The position numbers were made by a program, and so were the translations under genes. DNA of 64,000 nt from Nocardia vinacea (lineage in GTDB: Bacteria; Actinomycetota; Actinomycetes; Mycobacteriales; Mycobacteriaceae), in contig NZ_CP109149.1 of NCBI RefSeq assembly GCF_035920345.1, forward strand, positions 4,216,001 to 4,280,000, in the 5' to 3' direction. Positions 55,416 to 64,000 of this stretch are shown piece after piece (position 1 is the stretch's first letter; each line of letters opens with the position of its first letter). The notes under the pieces are model-generated. The model was not told the origin of the DNA, ran no database searches, and saw nothing but the letters and a program-made list of their open reading frames with translations.

Positions 55416-57101
55416 GTGGCGCAGTCGTTGGATGTCGATGTGGAGCGACTTCGTGCACTGGTGCCGGAATACGAGGACATCGGCGCCGACGCACAGCGCC
55501 TACTCGATCAGTTGAAGGCCGCGCTCGCGCGCGAAGGCGAACCCTGGGGCAAGGACACTCCGGGCCAGGCGTTCGCCGAGACCTATGTACCGGATAGAGA
55601 CAAAGGAATCGCGAGCCTGGCGAAGACGGTCGCGAGCCTGCGCGAAGAGGGCAAGGTCGTCAGCGACCTCCTCGAAAGCTTCGACCGCGAGGATCGCGAA
55701 GCCGCTCGTTCGATCAGCGATGCCGGGGACCAGTCGCAGCCCACCAGTCAGAACGTCGCCCCGACCGCACCTACCGATCCGTACTCGCAGGGTCAGCAGA
55801 CTCCGATCACGACGGACACCACGCCCGACACCACCCAATCGTCGCCCCGATCACAACCCGATCCGGGCTATCAGCCCGCTCCGACTTCGACCCCTACACC
55901 AGGGACCTCGGGCACACAGTCTGGCCCCGCGTCCACCGCACCGACCCCGAGCAGCCCGAACGGAAACGGCATGCCCGGCATGGGCAGCCCATTCGGTGAA
56001 AGCGCGGGGTCACCGAACGCACGCGATACATCCGGGTCCCGGCCGGAATCGACGCCCACAACAGGTAATTCAGCGCCGCCGACCACTGCCCGACCAACCG
56101 TCGACGCTCCAGCCGCCGACCCCAAACAACCGAATACACCCTGGTCGAGAGGTGCGGTCGGTACCGGTTTCACACCGGATGCTCCCGCGCCGAAGGCGGC
56201 GGCCGCCGGACCTGCACAGACATCGGCACCGGGCAACGCCACTCCGCGGGTATCGGCACCGTCGAGTGTGCCGCCGCGGATGTCTGCGCCGTACCTGCCC
56301 GACCAGCACCAGCAGCAGCAGGCCCGTCCGGCGCCGAAGGCGGCGGGCAAGGCCTTCGGTGCCGAAGGAAAATCCGCCGCGCGCCATCCGTGGGCGGCCG
56401 ATGGCCTGGCCGGCGGTGAGAACGCACTGCTCGCACGGAAATTGGCCGAGCGACACGATCTCGAGTTGGTCGGCTTCGACGATCCGAGCGTCGACGGGTA
56501 CACGATCCGAGAGATCGCGGCCGCACTGGACGACGTGCTCACGCAGTACCCGTATGTGGATCTGCGGCAGATTGCGATCGCCGAATCCGCCGACGCGGCC
56601 ACCCGCCTGGAATGGGACTGGGTCGCGGGGGCCACCGGCCCGGAGCCGTTCACCCGTCGCATCGTGCTCGATACCGTGGTCGCCCGCAATCCTGGGGTAT
56701 TCGCCGAATACATCCGCAGCGCAACACATTCCGGAAAGCTCGCGCGCGGATCGGACCGGCGGCCGGTGTATTCGACAATGGTCCGCGAACTCGGGCACGC
56801 GCTCGATGTCGCGGGTAGCTTCCGCGCCAGACAGGCGGCTCAGGACGCGCTGATCGCCGAGTTCACCCGCACCCGAGGAACCGCACCGCGGGATAAGGCG
56901 GACACCGCGTCGAATTCGGAGTACGAGCAGTGGCGCGCCCAGCTGAGCGGCTACGGATTCCACGACGGTCGTTTCGACCCCGGGATGGCGGTGGCGGACG
57001 CGTTCACCGAGGTACAGATCAACGGTTCCGAGGCGGCGGCGCCCGCAAAGGTGTTGCACCGCCTACTGGTCGACACCGCACGGAAAACGGCGACGCCGTG
57101 A
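55416..57101 (+). CDS. WXG100 protein with a degenerate zincin-like domain
   Basis: The head (residues 1-90) is a WXG100 fold with PWGKDTPGQAFAETY, the WGxDxxGxxF variant common in ESX toxins. A 230-residue Pro/Thr/Ser linker follows. The C-terminal 220 residues look like a phage-capsid or Mu-F-associated metallopeptidase: VRELGHALDVAG near residue 457, and a later glutamate-rich helix AFTEVQ. In zincins the motif is HExxH; here the first His is Arg (codon CGC, 56784-56786), one base from CAC. The enzyme is probably inactive or uses another ligand. GAGGAG lies five bases before the GTG. The next gene overlaps its stop. Confidence 0.65.
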   Translation: MAQSLDVDVERLRALVPEYEDIGADAQRLLDQLKAALAREGEPWGKDTPGQAFAETYVPDRDKGIASLAKTVASLREEGKVVSDLLESFDREDREAARSISDAGDQSQPTSQNVAPTAPTDPYSQGQQTPITTDTTPDTTQSSPRSQPDPGYQPAPTSTPTPGTSGTQSGPASTAPTPSSPNGNGMPGMGSPFGESAGSPNARDTSGSRPESTPTTGNSAPPTTARPTVDAPAADPKQPNTPWSRGAVGTGFTPDAPAPKAAAAGPAQTSAPGNATPRVSAPSSVPPRMSAPYLPDQHQQQQARPAPKAAGKAFGAEGKSAARHPWAADGLAGGENALLARKLAERHDLELVGFDDPSVDGYTIREIAAALDDVLTQYPYVDLRQIAIAESADAATRLEWDWVAGATGPEPFTRRIVLDTVVARNPGVFAEYIRSATHSGKLARGSDRRPVYSTMVRELGHALDVAGSFRARQAAQDALIAEFTRTRGTAPRDKADTASNSEYEQWRAQLSGYGFHDGRFDPGMAVADAFTEVQINGSEAAAPAKVLHRLLVDTARKTATP

Positions 57102-57379
57102 TGGCCGGCGGTGGACACACCGCCGAAGCGCGGCAAAGCACCTTCGACTCCGAACTGTCGGCGGCCATCGGCGGTCGGCCCCTCCGGATGCACGTCGGGT
57201 TGGGGCCCGACACCGACTCGGCACTGATCACCATCGCCCTGGCCCATCCGGATGCCACCGACGACATGATCGCGACGGCACGTCGGGCATTCGTCACGGA
57301 ATCGGTTGTCGCCGAGAGCGATACCGAGGTTCCGGAACTGCCCGAGGAACAAATCGACCTACCAGGTGTGTCGCTGTGA
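57101..57379 (+). CDS. Small protein between two ESX toxin-like genes
   Basis: A 92-residue acidic protein of unknown family, mostly alpha/beta (LRMHVGLGPDTDSALITIAL, then HPDATDDMIATARRAF). It is coupled at both ends: ATG overlaps the stop of the 55416 gene (TGATG) and its TGA overlaps the GTG of the next (GTGA). Size and coupling fit a chaperone or an immunity protein for one neighbour. Confidence 0.6.
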   Translation: MAGGGHTAEARQSTFDSELSAAIGGRPLRMHVGLGPDTDSALITIALAHPDATDDMIATARRAFVTESVVAESDTEVPELPEEQIDLPGVSL

Positions 57380-60300
57380 CACTGACGCTGCCGGCGTTTT
57401 TTCCGAAGTGGCTGGTCGAAGCCTTAGCGGGGTACTGGCCGGATTGCGACGAGGATGCGGTGCGCCGCGAGGGTGACCACTGGGCGGCGGGCGGCGACGG
57501 CTGCCACAAACTCGCCACACGGCACGATACGGCCTCTGCCACGGAAAAGACTGCCCTCAACGGCTTCAGCGCAGACACGAAGGCGAACAGGAATGTGCAG
57601 CTCGGCGACGATCTGCGCAACCAGGCCGAGTACTGCGACTCTATGGCCGAGCAGTGCTATCAGAAGGCCAACGACTGCGAATTCATCAAACTGCAGGTGA
57701 TCGGAACCGGAATCGCGCTACTGACCCAGCTGGCGGTGGATGCCATGCTGTCCGCACCAGGTGTCGTGAAGGCGGCCGAGGACAGGGCGGCCGCCGAAGC
57801 GTCGTGGGCCGCGAGCGCCAGACGGTACTTCGGCAGGGTCAAGAAGGTCGGGCTGGACTGTGCCACCAAGCGCAGGGGTCTGCCACTGGCCAAGGCCACC
57901 GCCATCGGGGCCGCGATCGGTGCCGGTACCGGCGCCGCCGTCAACGCCGGTGCCCAGTTCTACCAGAAGGAGGTACTGCATCACCGCGACAAGATGGAAT
58001 GGGACCTGGTAGGAGACGCCGCGATTATCGGTGGCGTCGCGGGTGGCGTCGGCGCACGAGTCGCCTCGCGGGTGGCTCCCCGGATCAACAAGTTCCTCGG
58101 TAAGGCCGCCGGCAAATCGGATTCCAACATCGTCCGCTACGGTGCGCATGTCACCGCGGGGGTGCTGATCGGCGGTGTCGGCGGTGTCGCGGGTGCGGTC
58201 GCCGGTGCGGGCGCGGGGATACTCGTCACCGGACATATCCCGGACGGCAAAGAATTGCGAACCGCGGTACTCCAGGGTTTCGTCGGCGGCTTCGTCGGTT
58301 CGGCGACCATCTTCGCCCGGCCATTGCCGCCGCGGGTCGTACGGTCCAGTAACAGGACGTCGTCGTCGAACTCCACTTCGACCACGCCGCCGGGCACCAC
58401 ACCGCCCGGCGGTAGTGGACCGCACCCGGGCACAACGCCGCCCGGCACAACACCACCGACCACACCACCTGGTACCACTCCACCCGGCACAACACCACCT
58501 GTCACACCTCCGGGCACCACCCCACCAACGCCACCGGGGGTCACGCCACCACCGCACACCCCACCACCACGGGCCACCACACCACCAGCGACGCCAGGCA
58601 CGCCGCCCGCAACACCAGGCACCACACCGCCTGCCACACCAGGCACGCCGCCCACGACGCCGGGCGCACCGCCGACCACACCAGGCACGACACCACCGCC
58701 GACCACAGGCCCGGACGGAACCCCCAGGGTCACACCACCACCCCACGTAGCCCCACCAGCGACACCACCGGGCACCATCACACCACCCGGCACCACCGGG
58801 CCACACCCCGGCGGCACCGATCCCGGTTCCAGTGGTCCGGCGAGCGGCAAACCCGCCAAACCGTCGACCGACGACACTGCCGCTCCCGAACGCCGACCAA
58901 CAGACGACCCCGAGACTCTCGCCCGACCCCCGCGCGAGCCGGACCTTTATGACCCGAATCGCCCGCGCGAGCCAGAGCTTTATGACCCGAATCGCCCGCG
59001 CCAGCAGCCGGAAGAAGGGACCCCACCACGCGACCACACCCAGGGCGAAACGGATCCGCCTGAGTCCGCAGGTGCCGTGCCATCGCGCGAGCGCTACGAA
59101 CTGTACGAGCCGCACGAATTGCCCGATCACCTCAGGCGCTACCTGGGCGAGTACTCCGATCCGCCAGAGCCCCACTCCCCGGCTCGGCCAGTGCCAGGAG
59201 GCGAGGAACCACAGGTCACGCCGCAACGACCGCACGGCGAGGAGGAGACTCCGCCACCGGACCACAGACAGGGCGGACGCGATCCGGACGACCCGGGCGC
59301 TCCAGTCCCGCTGCATCCCGACGAGACCGCCGCCGATTTTTACAACCCGGAGAACCACTCCCCGTTTGCCTGGCACCCGGACAGGGCCCTACTCGAAGAT
59401 GCTGTGGCGAGATTCCCCGAAGTCTTCGACCGCCCGCGCACACTCGAGGAATTGCATCAGGCCATAGGTCGGGGGATGTCGTTCGAGGAAGTCCACCAGG
59501 CGTTACGACCCGATCTCTCCCCCGAGGAGTTCGAGCGACTCGCATCGTCGGCAATGACATTCGGCGAAGCACATCAGACTCTACGTCCCGACATGTCTTT
59601 CGATGAATTCAATGCAGCCGCGCGACCGGATATGTCGTTCGACGAGCTGATGGCGGTGCGCGACTTCTCGTTTCAGCACAATGGAGAGGAAGCACCCCCG
59701 CTGTCCCGGGAGAATCTCGAGTTGTTCCTCGACCGCGTGTGGTCGATGGATAATATCCACAGCTCGGACGACGTCTACAGCCTTTACCGTTCCGCATCCG
59801 ACCTCAACCGGCCGACTAGTTCGCAAGGCTATGTCAGAGAAATGGGAGATATTCTGCGTCACCGGACCGGAGATGGCCAGAGAGCCTTTATCCACGGCGG
59901 TCGGGAGTATATATTCCTCACCCCGGAGAACGCCGGAAATGTCCCGCCATGGGAAGCCAGCTTTCTTCGTTTCAACCGGGCGGGTACTGATCCGGACAAC
60001 GTCAATTACCGCGTCTTTGTCAATCCAGAGGCAGATGCCGCTCCGGCTTTGATGGATGGCATCGTGCGTGAGATAGTCGATCGGCCCGATGACTTCCCTG
60101 GTATCCACGGCGCGAAAGTCGCCGGTCCATACCGGCTGAGCGCGGACGGTCTAGTTATTTATGTGAACGATTTACCCGAGGCCTATCGCGTCGTCGACTG
60201 GCTGAAGAACTATCAGGGACAGCACCCTGATGCATTCCGGTGGGACGTCCCCGCCTTGTCCAACCAGGTCATGGAGGGCGTCGCGATCGGTGCCTCGACA

Positions 60301-60471
60301 CCGGAAGGTGCCAGCAGCTTCGGCGACGCCCGGTCGAATGCGATCTTCGACGCACTCCAGTCGACCCGCGCCGCCAACGGCGACTTCGCGGCATTCCGCG
60401 AAGCAGTGCTGGCGCGCCTGCGAGAGGCCGGAGTGGATCCCGACCTTCCACACGAGAATTACACCCGCTGA
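57376..60471 (+). CDS. CpnT-like ESX protein ending in a HopA1-like domain
   Basis: The 1,031-residue protein starts with the CpnT-type WXG100-like domain (LPAFFPKWLVEALAGYWP, then DEDAVRREGDHWAAGG). Helical Gly/Ala-rich segments with several hydrophobic stretches follow (residues 110-310). Next is a Thr/Pro/Gly linker (334-487), two YDPNRPR units, a block of repeats of the form MSFDE-F with LRPD (about 690-760), and a C-terminal domain. That domain (from about 820) follows the HopA1 effector pattern: a YRVFVNPEAD strand, a RPDDFPGIHGAKVAGP element, VIYVNDLPEAYRVVDWL and a late SFGDARSNAIFDAL. HopA1 relatives include effector proteins and a phosphothreonine-lyase-like enzyme in class V lanthipeptide synthesis. 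Confidence 0.7.
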   Translation: MTLTLPAFFPKWLVEALAGYWPDCDEDAVRREGDHWAAGGDGCHKLATRHDTASATEKTALNGFSADTKANRNVQLGDDLRNQAEYCDSMAEQCYQKANDCEFIKLQVIGTGIALLTQLAVDAMLSAPGVVKAAEDRAAAEASWAASARRYFGRVKKVGLDCATKRRGLPLAKATAIGAAIGAGTGAAVNAGAQFYQKEVLHHRDKMEWDLVGDAAIIGGVAGGVGARVASRVAPRINKFLGKAAGKSDSNIVRYGAHVTAGVLIGGVGGVAGAVAGAGAGILVTGHIPDGKELRTAVLQGFVGGFVGSATIFARPLPPRVVRSSNRTSSSNSTSTTPPGTTPPGGSGPHPGTTPPGTTPPTTPPGTTPPGTTPPVTPPGTTPPTPPGVTPPPHTPPPRATTPPATPGTPPATPGTTPPATPGTPPTTPGAPPTTPGTTPPPTTGPDGTPRVTPPPHVAPPATPPGTITPPGTTGPHPGGTDPGSSGPASGKPAKPSTDDTAAPERRPTDDPETLARPPREPDLYDPNRPREPELYDPNRPRQQPEEGTPPRDHTQGETDPPESAGAVPSRERYELYEPHELPDHLRRYLGEYSDPPEPHSPARPVPGGEEPQVTPQRPHGEEETPPPDHRQGGRDPDDPGAPVPLHPDETAADFYNPENHSPFAWHPDRALLEDAVARFPEVFDRPRTLEELHQAIGRGMSFEEVHQALRPDLSPEEFERLASSAMTFGEAHQTLRPDMSFDEFNAAARPDMSFDELMAVRDFSFQHNGEEAPPLSRENLELFLDRVWSMDNIHSSDDVYSLYRSASDLNRPTSSQGYVREMGDILRHRTGDGQRAFIHGGREYIFLTPENAGNVPPWEASFLRFNRAGTDPDNVNYRVFVNPEADAAPALMDGIVREIVDRPDDFPGIHGAKVAGPYRLSADGLVIYVNDLPEAYRVVDWLKNYQGQHPDAFRWDVPALSNQVMEGVAIGASTPEGASSFGDARSNAIFDALQSTRAANGDFAAFREAVLARLREAGVDPDLPHENYTR

Positions 60472-60488
60472 TCGATGGGGAGGACCAG

Positions 60489-60746
60489 ATGGACCGTCAA
60501 CAGCGGATAATCGCCGCCCGCGAGATCGTGACAAAGTACCTGCACGGTGAAATCGATCCGGAACGGAATCCGGAAATATTCGACGACGACATCGTGTACT
60601 TCGCAGTCGCCCGCCTTGACCACCACGACATAGACTGGTTACTGGCCCAGCTCGCGAATCCGCAATGGCCGCAGAAGATTCGAGCCGAGATCGCGGCGAT
60701 GATGCCCGGACATCGCACCGAGGCGCAGGCCGCACTCGAGGTTTGA
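60489..60746 (+). CDS. Small protein after the HopA1-like effector gene
   Basis: An 85-residue acidic helical protein, family unknown, with no membrane segment. GGGAGG lies before the ATG, 17 bases past the effector stop. Position suggests an immunity protein or chaperone for the HopA1-like protein. Its 3' end faces a convergent pseudogene 10 bases away. Confidence 0.6.
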   Translation: MDRQQRIIAAREIVTKYLHGEIDPERNPEIFDDDIVYFAVARLDHHDIDWLLAQLANPQWPQKIRAEIAAMMPGHRTEAQAALEV

Positions 60747-60756
60747 AGCGTCGGCC

Positions 60757-61244
60757 TCACGCCTCCGGAATCGTCCGCCGCACCTGCGCGCCGCCATCAC
60801 CATCTGTTGTCTCGAACGCATTCGCGGCGACTGTCGAGTTGTCACCGGTAGCGTTTCGCCCGTCACCCACTTCGGAATAGCCGATTTCGCGCTCGATGAT
60901 GTATCGACTGGCGAACACCCGGTACGTATTGGCCGCCTTGCCATACCGGGATTCGAACGCAGCCTCCCATTCGGGATCTCCCTCGGCCCGCGCACAGGCA
61001 GGAGCGCTGGCGGCGCGGTTGCATCACCCAGTCTGCGCAACTCCTCCGGATCTCGAGCGAATTCCTGGACCATATCTACGAACTCTCCATTCTTGACGAT
61101 CATGCCGGCGCGGTCACATGCCACACCAACCGAATAGTCGGGGTTGAACACCTCATAGATCAAAATGTGCCAATCGGGCGGGGTGGCTACCGCCTCGGCG
61201 TCGTCCGATGTATCCAGATCTGTCACGGCGTCACTCCCGGGCAT
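60757..61244 (-). pseudogene. Frameshifted copy of the gene at the right edge
   Basis: Two frames join to make one protein. The first, from the ATG at 61244, reads PDWHILIYEVFNPDYSVG and a helix ending ELRRLGDA. From about 61030 the coding frame moves by -1 and reads DPEWEAAFESRYGKAANTYR, then SEVGDGRNATGD and ANAFETTDGDGGAQVRR to a TGA at 60757. That second part matches the C-terminus of the partial gene at 63812. The shift must fall after an in-frame TGA near 61055, so it lies within about 40 bases. A true frameshift, programmed slippage or sequence error cannot be told apart here. Confidence 0.7.
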
Positions 61245-61377
61245 CTTCTACCGTGCGGTCGAGTCAGGTTGCGGCCACGGCACTTTCGGCAAGGTCGTCT
61301 CCTGAACAACGATCCTGTGCTGCCGCAGGGCGTCGAAAGTACTGTCCCGAAATCGCCGCCATAATGTCGCCTGCCAC

Positions 61378-63714
61378 TCAGATCTCCGGCGGTGCGACCG
61401 GCGGTGGACCGGCTTGCTGCGGTGTGCTCACGGTCGGCGGTCCCGCCGCAGCGGTTCCACGGTCGGCATCGGAGCCGACATCATTACCCGTCGGATGGAA
61501 GTAGCCCGAGAAGTTCCCATACTTTTCGGTCAAGGGGGGGCTGTTGAGATCCAAGGGAATGAGTTGACCTCGATCGAGGATGTGCAGGCCGTTCTCATTG
61601 TTGATGATCAGCGCACTGTGTTTCTCCCACTGCACGACATCGCCGGTCTTCAGCTGGGCGACGTCATTGACGGTTGCCCACGGATGGTTCGGCGTCGACT
61701 CGCCCGGTGTTCCCGAATATGCCGCCACCGCGTCGAGAGCGGTGTTTTGCTGCTGCTTCTGCAAGGCATCGGCGATCGTCGACGACACTTGTACGGTCGA
61801 ACCGTCCGGAAACTTGTAGTCCACCATCGCGCCGGGCGTCGTGATCGGAGGGGGAGTACCCGCGTAAGTCGGTGCTGCAACGCCGGGAGGCGCGGCCTGA
61901 GCGCCGGAAGCGGCATTCGCCGCTTGGGCGGCGCGGTTCCGCTCACGAGCCCGCTCTCGCTCCTCGCGCGCGTCCCGCTCCTCGCGGCCTCTCTCATCGC
62001 CGACCTGAGAGTGGGACTGGTTCGCCTGCGCAAGAGCGCTCATCATAGCCATCGGTCCCATCAAATCGGCCATGTTGTTACCTGTGCTGGCCGCCGGGGT
62101 TGCATTGGCAGTCGGCGCGGTCGTGCTGGTTCCCGTCCCAGTGCCGGAGCGGTTCTGCATCGCCGCATTCAGCAGGGCATCGATGTCCGGACTCGAGGCA
62201 GTATCACCGGTACCGCTGCCCTGGGTGGGCTGTGTGCTGTCCACCGCACCCTTGGCATCTGTCGGCGTCCCGAGCAGATCGTCGTATGTGGAACCGAAAT
62301 CCTCGTGAGTACTCTCCGGAGTCGTATTCAGCGGCTGGCCTGTGGGGGCCTCAGGCGGATTTTGAGAATCGGCGGACCCGCCGTTGCCCCCACCATTACC
62401 GCTCTGACCATTTCCCGAGCCAGAACCAGAACCCGGATTCTGCTGCCCCTGGCCTTGAGGTGGATTCTGCTGACCACCACCCTGTGGATTCTGCTGCCCC
62501 TGAGGCGGATTCTGCTGCCCTGGAGGCACAGGCGGATTCTGAGTCTCAGCTGGAGGCCGGAGGTCTGGCGGAAGTCCTTCGATCAGCCTCGTGTATTCGA
62601 CGACCTGATCGACGCAATATTTGACGGCACGCGCCATAGGCGGATACACAAGCGTTTCGGATACCTGTTGCTCGCTGGGCGGTTGCGTGCCGGGCGGTAT
62701 GAAAACCGGAGCAGGGGCCTGCGGTCCTGCCTGTCTCACACGGAGTGTTTCAGCCACAGTTTCATGGGTTTCCTGTATTTTATTGTACATATTTTGATAC
62801 GTCGCCAGATTCCAGCGAGTGAGCTGGCCGACCCTTTGTTCGAAATGGACATCGTCGGCTTTCCAGAACGCGGCAAGAATATTCAGCTTGAAATTACCGG
62901 AATCAGCTGCGTCTTGAGTGGCTCCAGAACCCGTGAGCGTCTCATAAAAATTCTCTGCAAGATTGTTATCGTGCTCATTATTGTCCACTCCCTTTTCCGG
63001 AGATATCAGAAGACTGGGCTTTTCGGGCTTTCCCTTTCCCAGTTGATCCGCCAGCGAAGAGAGTTGAGCATTCATGACTTTGACGGCGGTCTGAAAGCCA
63101 GGCGAGCCGAGGCCAGGGGGAATTCTGAATTGCAATGGAAAGTCTTTTAAATTGGCTTCCGCCGGGATCTGCGCCTTGTGCCCCGTAAAGGCTCGCATGT
63201 CATCATCGTAGGCTCGCTTATCAGCAACGTTGGGAAGCTCCTGATACCATAAGACGGTCGCGTTCGGAGGGCGTTTACCATCCCAGCTTGCAGGATCTAC
63301 TGGGACTTTTAGCGCTATGAGCTCGCCGTTGTCAGTGAGAACGTACTGCTGCGCACCTTTCTTTTCATTATTCGGATCCTGCCAATCTGGAGTCCACGCG
63401 CCACCTTGTTGACCACTACGATCGTCCAACAATTGCGAAGGGATAGTTTTACCATCAGCATCTTGGAGCTCTAGTCGCTGGCGTGTATCGTCCCCGACTT
63501 CATCTTCGAACCTGACCGTAGTGGCATAATGATTTGGATCCCCGAAGGAGTTGACTCTGGTGTTCGTGGGTACATGCTCGATAACCAACTGGCCCTCTCG
63601 CAAACCCATTCTGTACTCGCCATTTTTAGAGGTCATCCACTGGTTCGGCCCGAGTACATCTTCCCGGTTGATGATGCCGGCGGCAGGTAGATGGTGTTCT
63701 TCTTTTTTCGTCAC
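61378..63714 (-). CDS. ESX-associated giant protein with lectin-like head
   Basis: The 778-residue protein begins with a beta-rich region resembling a bulb-type lectin: DVLGPNQWMTSKNGEYRMGL, GQLVIEH and a later VLTDNGELIALKV. A helical region follows (about 210-350, with WNLATYQNMYNKIQETHE), then Pro/Gln/Gly runs, and a C-terminal module with FPDGSTVQVSSTIADAL, QLKTGDVVQWEKHSALI, DRGQLIPLD and GYFHPTG, shared with the 45644-47677 protein. There is no signal peptide. GTG start with a weak GGGGG site. Flanking it on both sides are copies of one small gene family. The gene body looks less GC-rich than its neighbours. Confidence 0.6.
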   Translation of the reverse strand: MTKKEEHHLPAAGIINREDVLGPNQWMTSKNGEYRMGLREGQLVIEHVPTNTRVNSFGDPNHYATTVRFEDEVGDDTRQRLELQDADGKTIPSQLLDDRSGQQGGAWTPDWQDPNNEKKGAQQYVLTDNGELIALKVPVDPASWDGKRPPNATVLWYQELPNVADKRAYDDDMRAFTGHKAQIPAEANLKDFPLQFRIPPGLGSPGFQTAVKVMNAQLSSLADQLGKGKPEKPSLLISPEKGVDNNEHDNNLAENFYETLTGSGATQDAADSGNFKLNILAAFWKADDVHFEQRVGQLTRWNLATYQNMYNKIQETHETVAETLRVRQAGPQAPAPVFIPPGTQPPSEQQVSETLVYPPMARAVKYCVDQVVEYTRLIEGLPPDLRPPAETQNPPVPPGQQNPPQGQQNPQGGGQQNPPQGQGQQNPGSGSGSGNGQSGNGGGNGGSADSQNPPEAPTGQPLNTTPESTHEDFGSTYDDLLGTPTDAKGAVDSTQPTQGSGTGDTASSPDIDALLNAAMQNRSGTGTGTSTTAPTANATPAASTGNNMADLMGPMAMMSALAQANQSHSQVGDERGREERDAREERERARERNRAAQAANAASGAQAAPPGVAAPTYAGTPPPITTPGAMVDYKFPDGSTVQVSSTIADALQKQQQNTALDAVAAYSGTPGESTPNHPWATVNDVAQLKTGDVVQWEKHSALIINNENGLHILDRGQLIPLDLNSPPLTEKYGNFSGYFHPTGNDVGSDADRGTAAAGPPTVSTPQQAGPPPVAPPEI

Positions 63715-63811
63715 TACAACCCCCGATCACACGCGTGACGCCGAACTACTCGTGCGCCGGGCACAATCATCACCAAATTCTCCTACTCGTACGCCCTTGG
63801 ACCCTGCGGTC

Positions 63812-64000
63812 TCATGCCTCCGGCATCGCCCTACGAACCTGTGCACCGCCCTCGGCATCAGTGGTCTCGAACGCATCCGCTGCGGCATACCGACTATCGC
63901 CCATAGTGTTTCGGCCATCTCCTATCGTGGTGTAGCCGATGCTGCGATCAGCTAGGTACTGCCGGACGTACATTCGGAACGGGTTGGCAGCCTTACCGAA
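63812..64000 (-). CDS. Partial gene at the right edge, paralogue of 60757-61244
   Basis: The frame enters from the right edge and reads FGKAANPFRMYVRQYLADRS, then GDGRNTMGDSRY and ADAFETTDAEGGAQVRRAMPEA to a TGA at 63812. It matches the second half of the pseudogene at 60757-61244 over about 60 residues. The family is unknown. Copies on both sides of the 778-residue gene suggest a duplicated partner or immunity gene. Confidence 0.7.
   Translation of the reverse strand, partial: FGKAANPFRMYVRQYLADRSIGYTTIGDGRNTMGDSRYAAADAFETTDAEGGAQVRRAMPEA

Noticed and set aside
61263..61361. 32-codon frame MAAISGQYFRR on the minus strand between the giant gene and the pseudogene
   Set aside because: Short, with no ribosome site of note and no partner; not enough to call a gene.

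Overview
The window is high-GC actinobacterial DNA. A complete type VII secretion (ESX) locus with PE and PPE proteins, PknG, a 180-kDa-class NAD-glutamate dehydrogenase, DUF397/XRE pairs and DUF3558-type lipoproteins point to the Mycobacteriales, most likely Nocardia or a close relative. No rRNA, tRNA, CRISPR array, transposase or integrase was seen.

Layout. 1-9.7 kb: housekeeping and signalling genes (a secreted protein, a MerR regulator, a DUF1707 protein, PknG, an amino-acid permease, an SPFH/zinc-ribbon protein, and a membrane Ser/Thr kinase with seven near-identical WD40 repeats). 9.7-16.4 kb: an accessory zone with a decayed WXG100/toxin cluster, a DUF3558 lipoprotein pair, an XRE/DUF397 pair, a run of tiny overlapping genes ending in an EspG-like protein, and a Phd/RelE toxin-antitoxin operon behind a perfect palindromic operator. 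16.5-21.4 kb: NAD-glutamate dehydrogenase. 21.6-40.9 kb, all on the minus strand: the ESX core in order eccA-eccB-eccC, then PE-PPE-esxB-esxA-espG-espI-eccD-mycP-eccE-HTH regulator, then two membrane proteins. 41-64 kb: large Pro/Gly/Thr-rich ESX-associated or effector-like genes, an NlpC/P60 hydrolase, two EspK-like paralogues, two YbaB/EspL-like proteins, a WXG100 protein with a degenerate zincin domain, a CpnT-like protein ending in a HopA1-like domain, and an inserted pair encoding a cytokinin-dehydrogenase-like flavoenzyme and a putative ABBA-fold prenyltransferase.

How it fits together. The core makes the membrane channel (EccB-E), the protease (MycP), the recycling ATPase (EccA), the chaperone (EspG) and the MinD-like ATPase (EspI). 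The PE/PPE and EsxA/B-like pairs would be basic substrates, and the downstream giant proteins are candidate effectors.

The strongest new signal is regulatory. Nine dyads with a fixed TTCCC-N6-GGGAA architecture sit before transcription units: eight in the ESX region plus pknG. The ESX operon itself encodes a small EspR-like HTH protein that is the obvious candidate to bind them. A second, unrelated 26-bp palindrome family lies before five genes (the secreted protein, permease, SPFH protein, glutamate dehydrogenase and eccA). Functions named here rest on motif recognition by eye; no database search was run.
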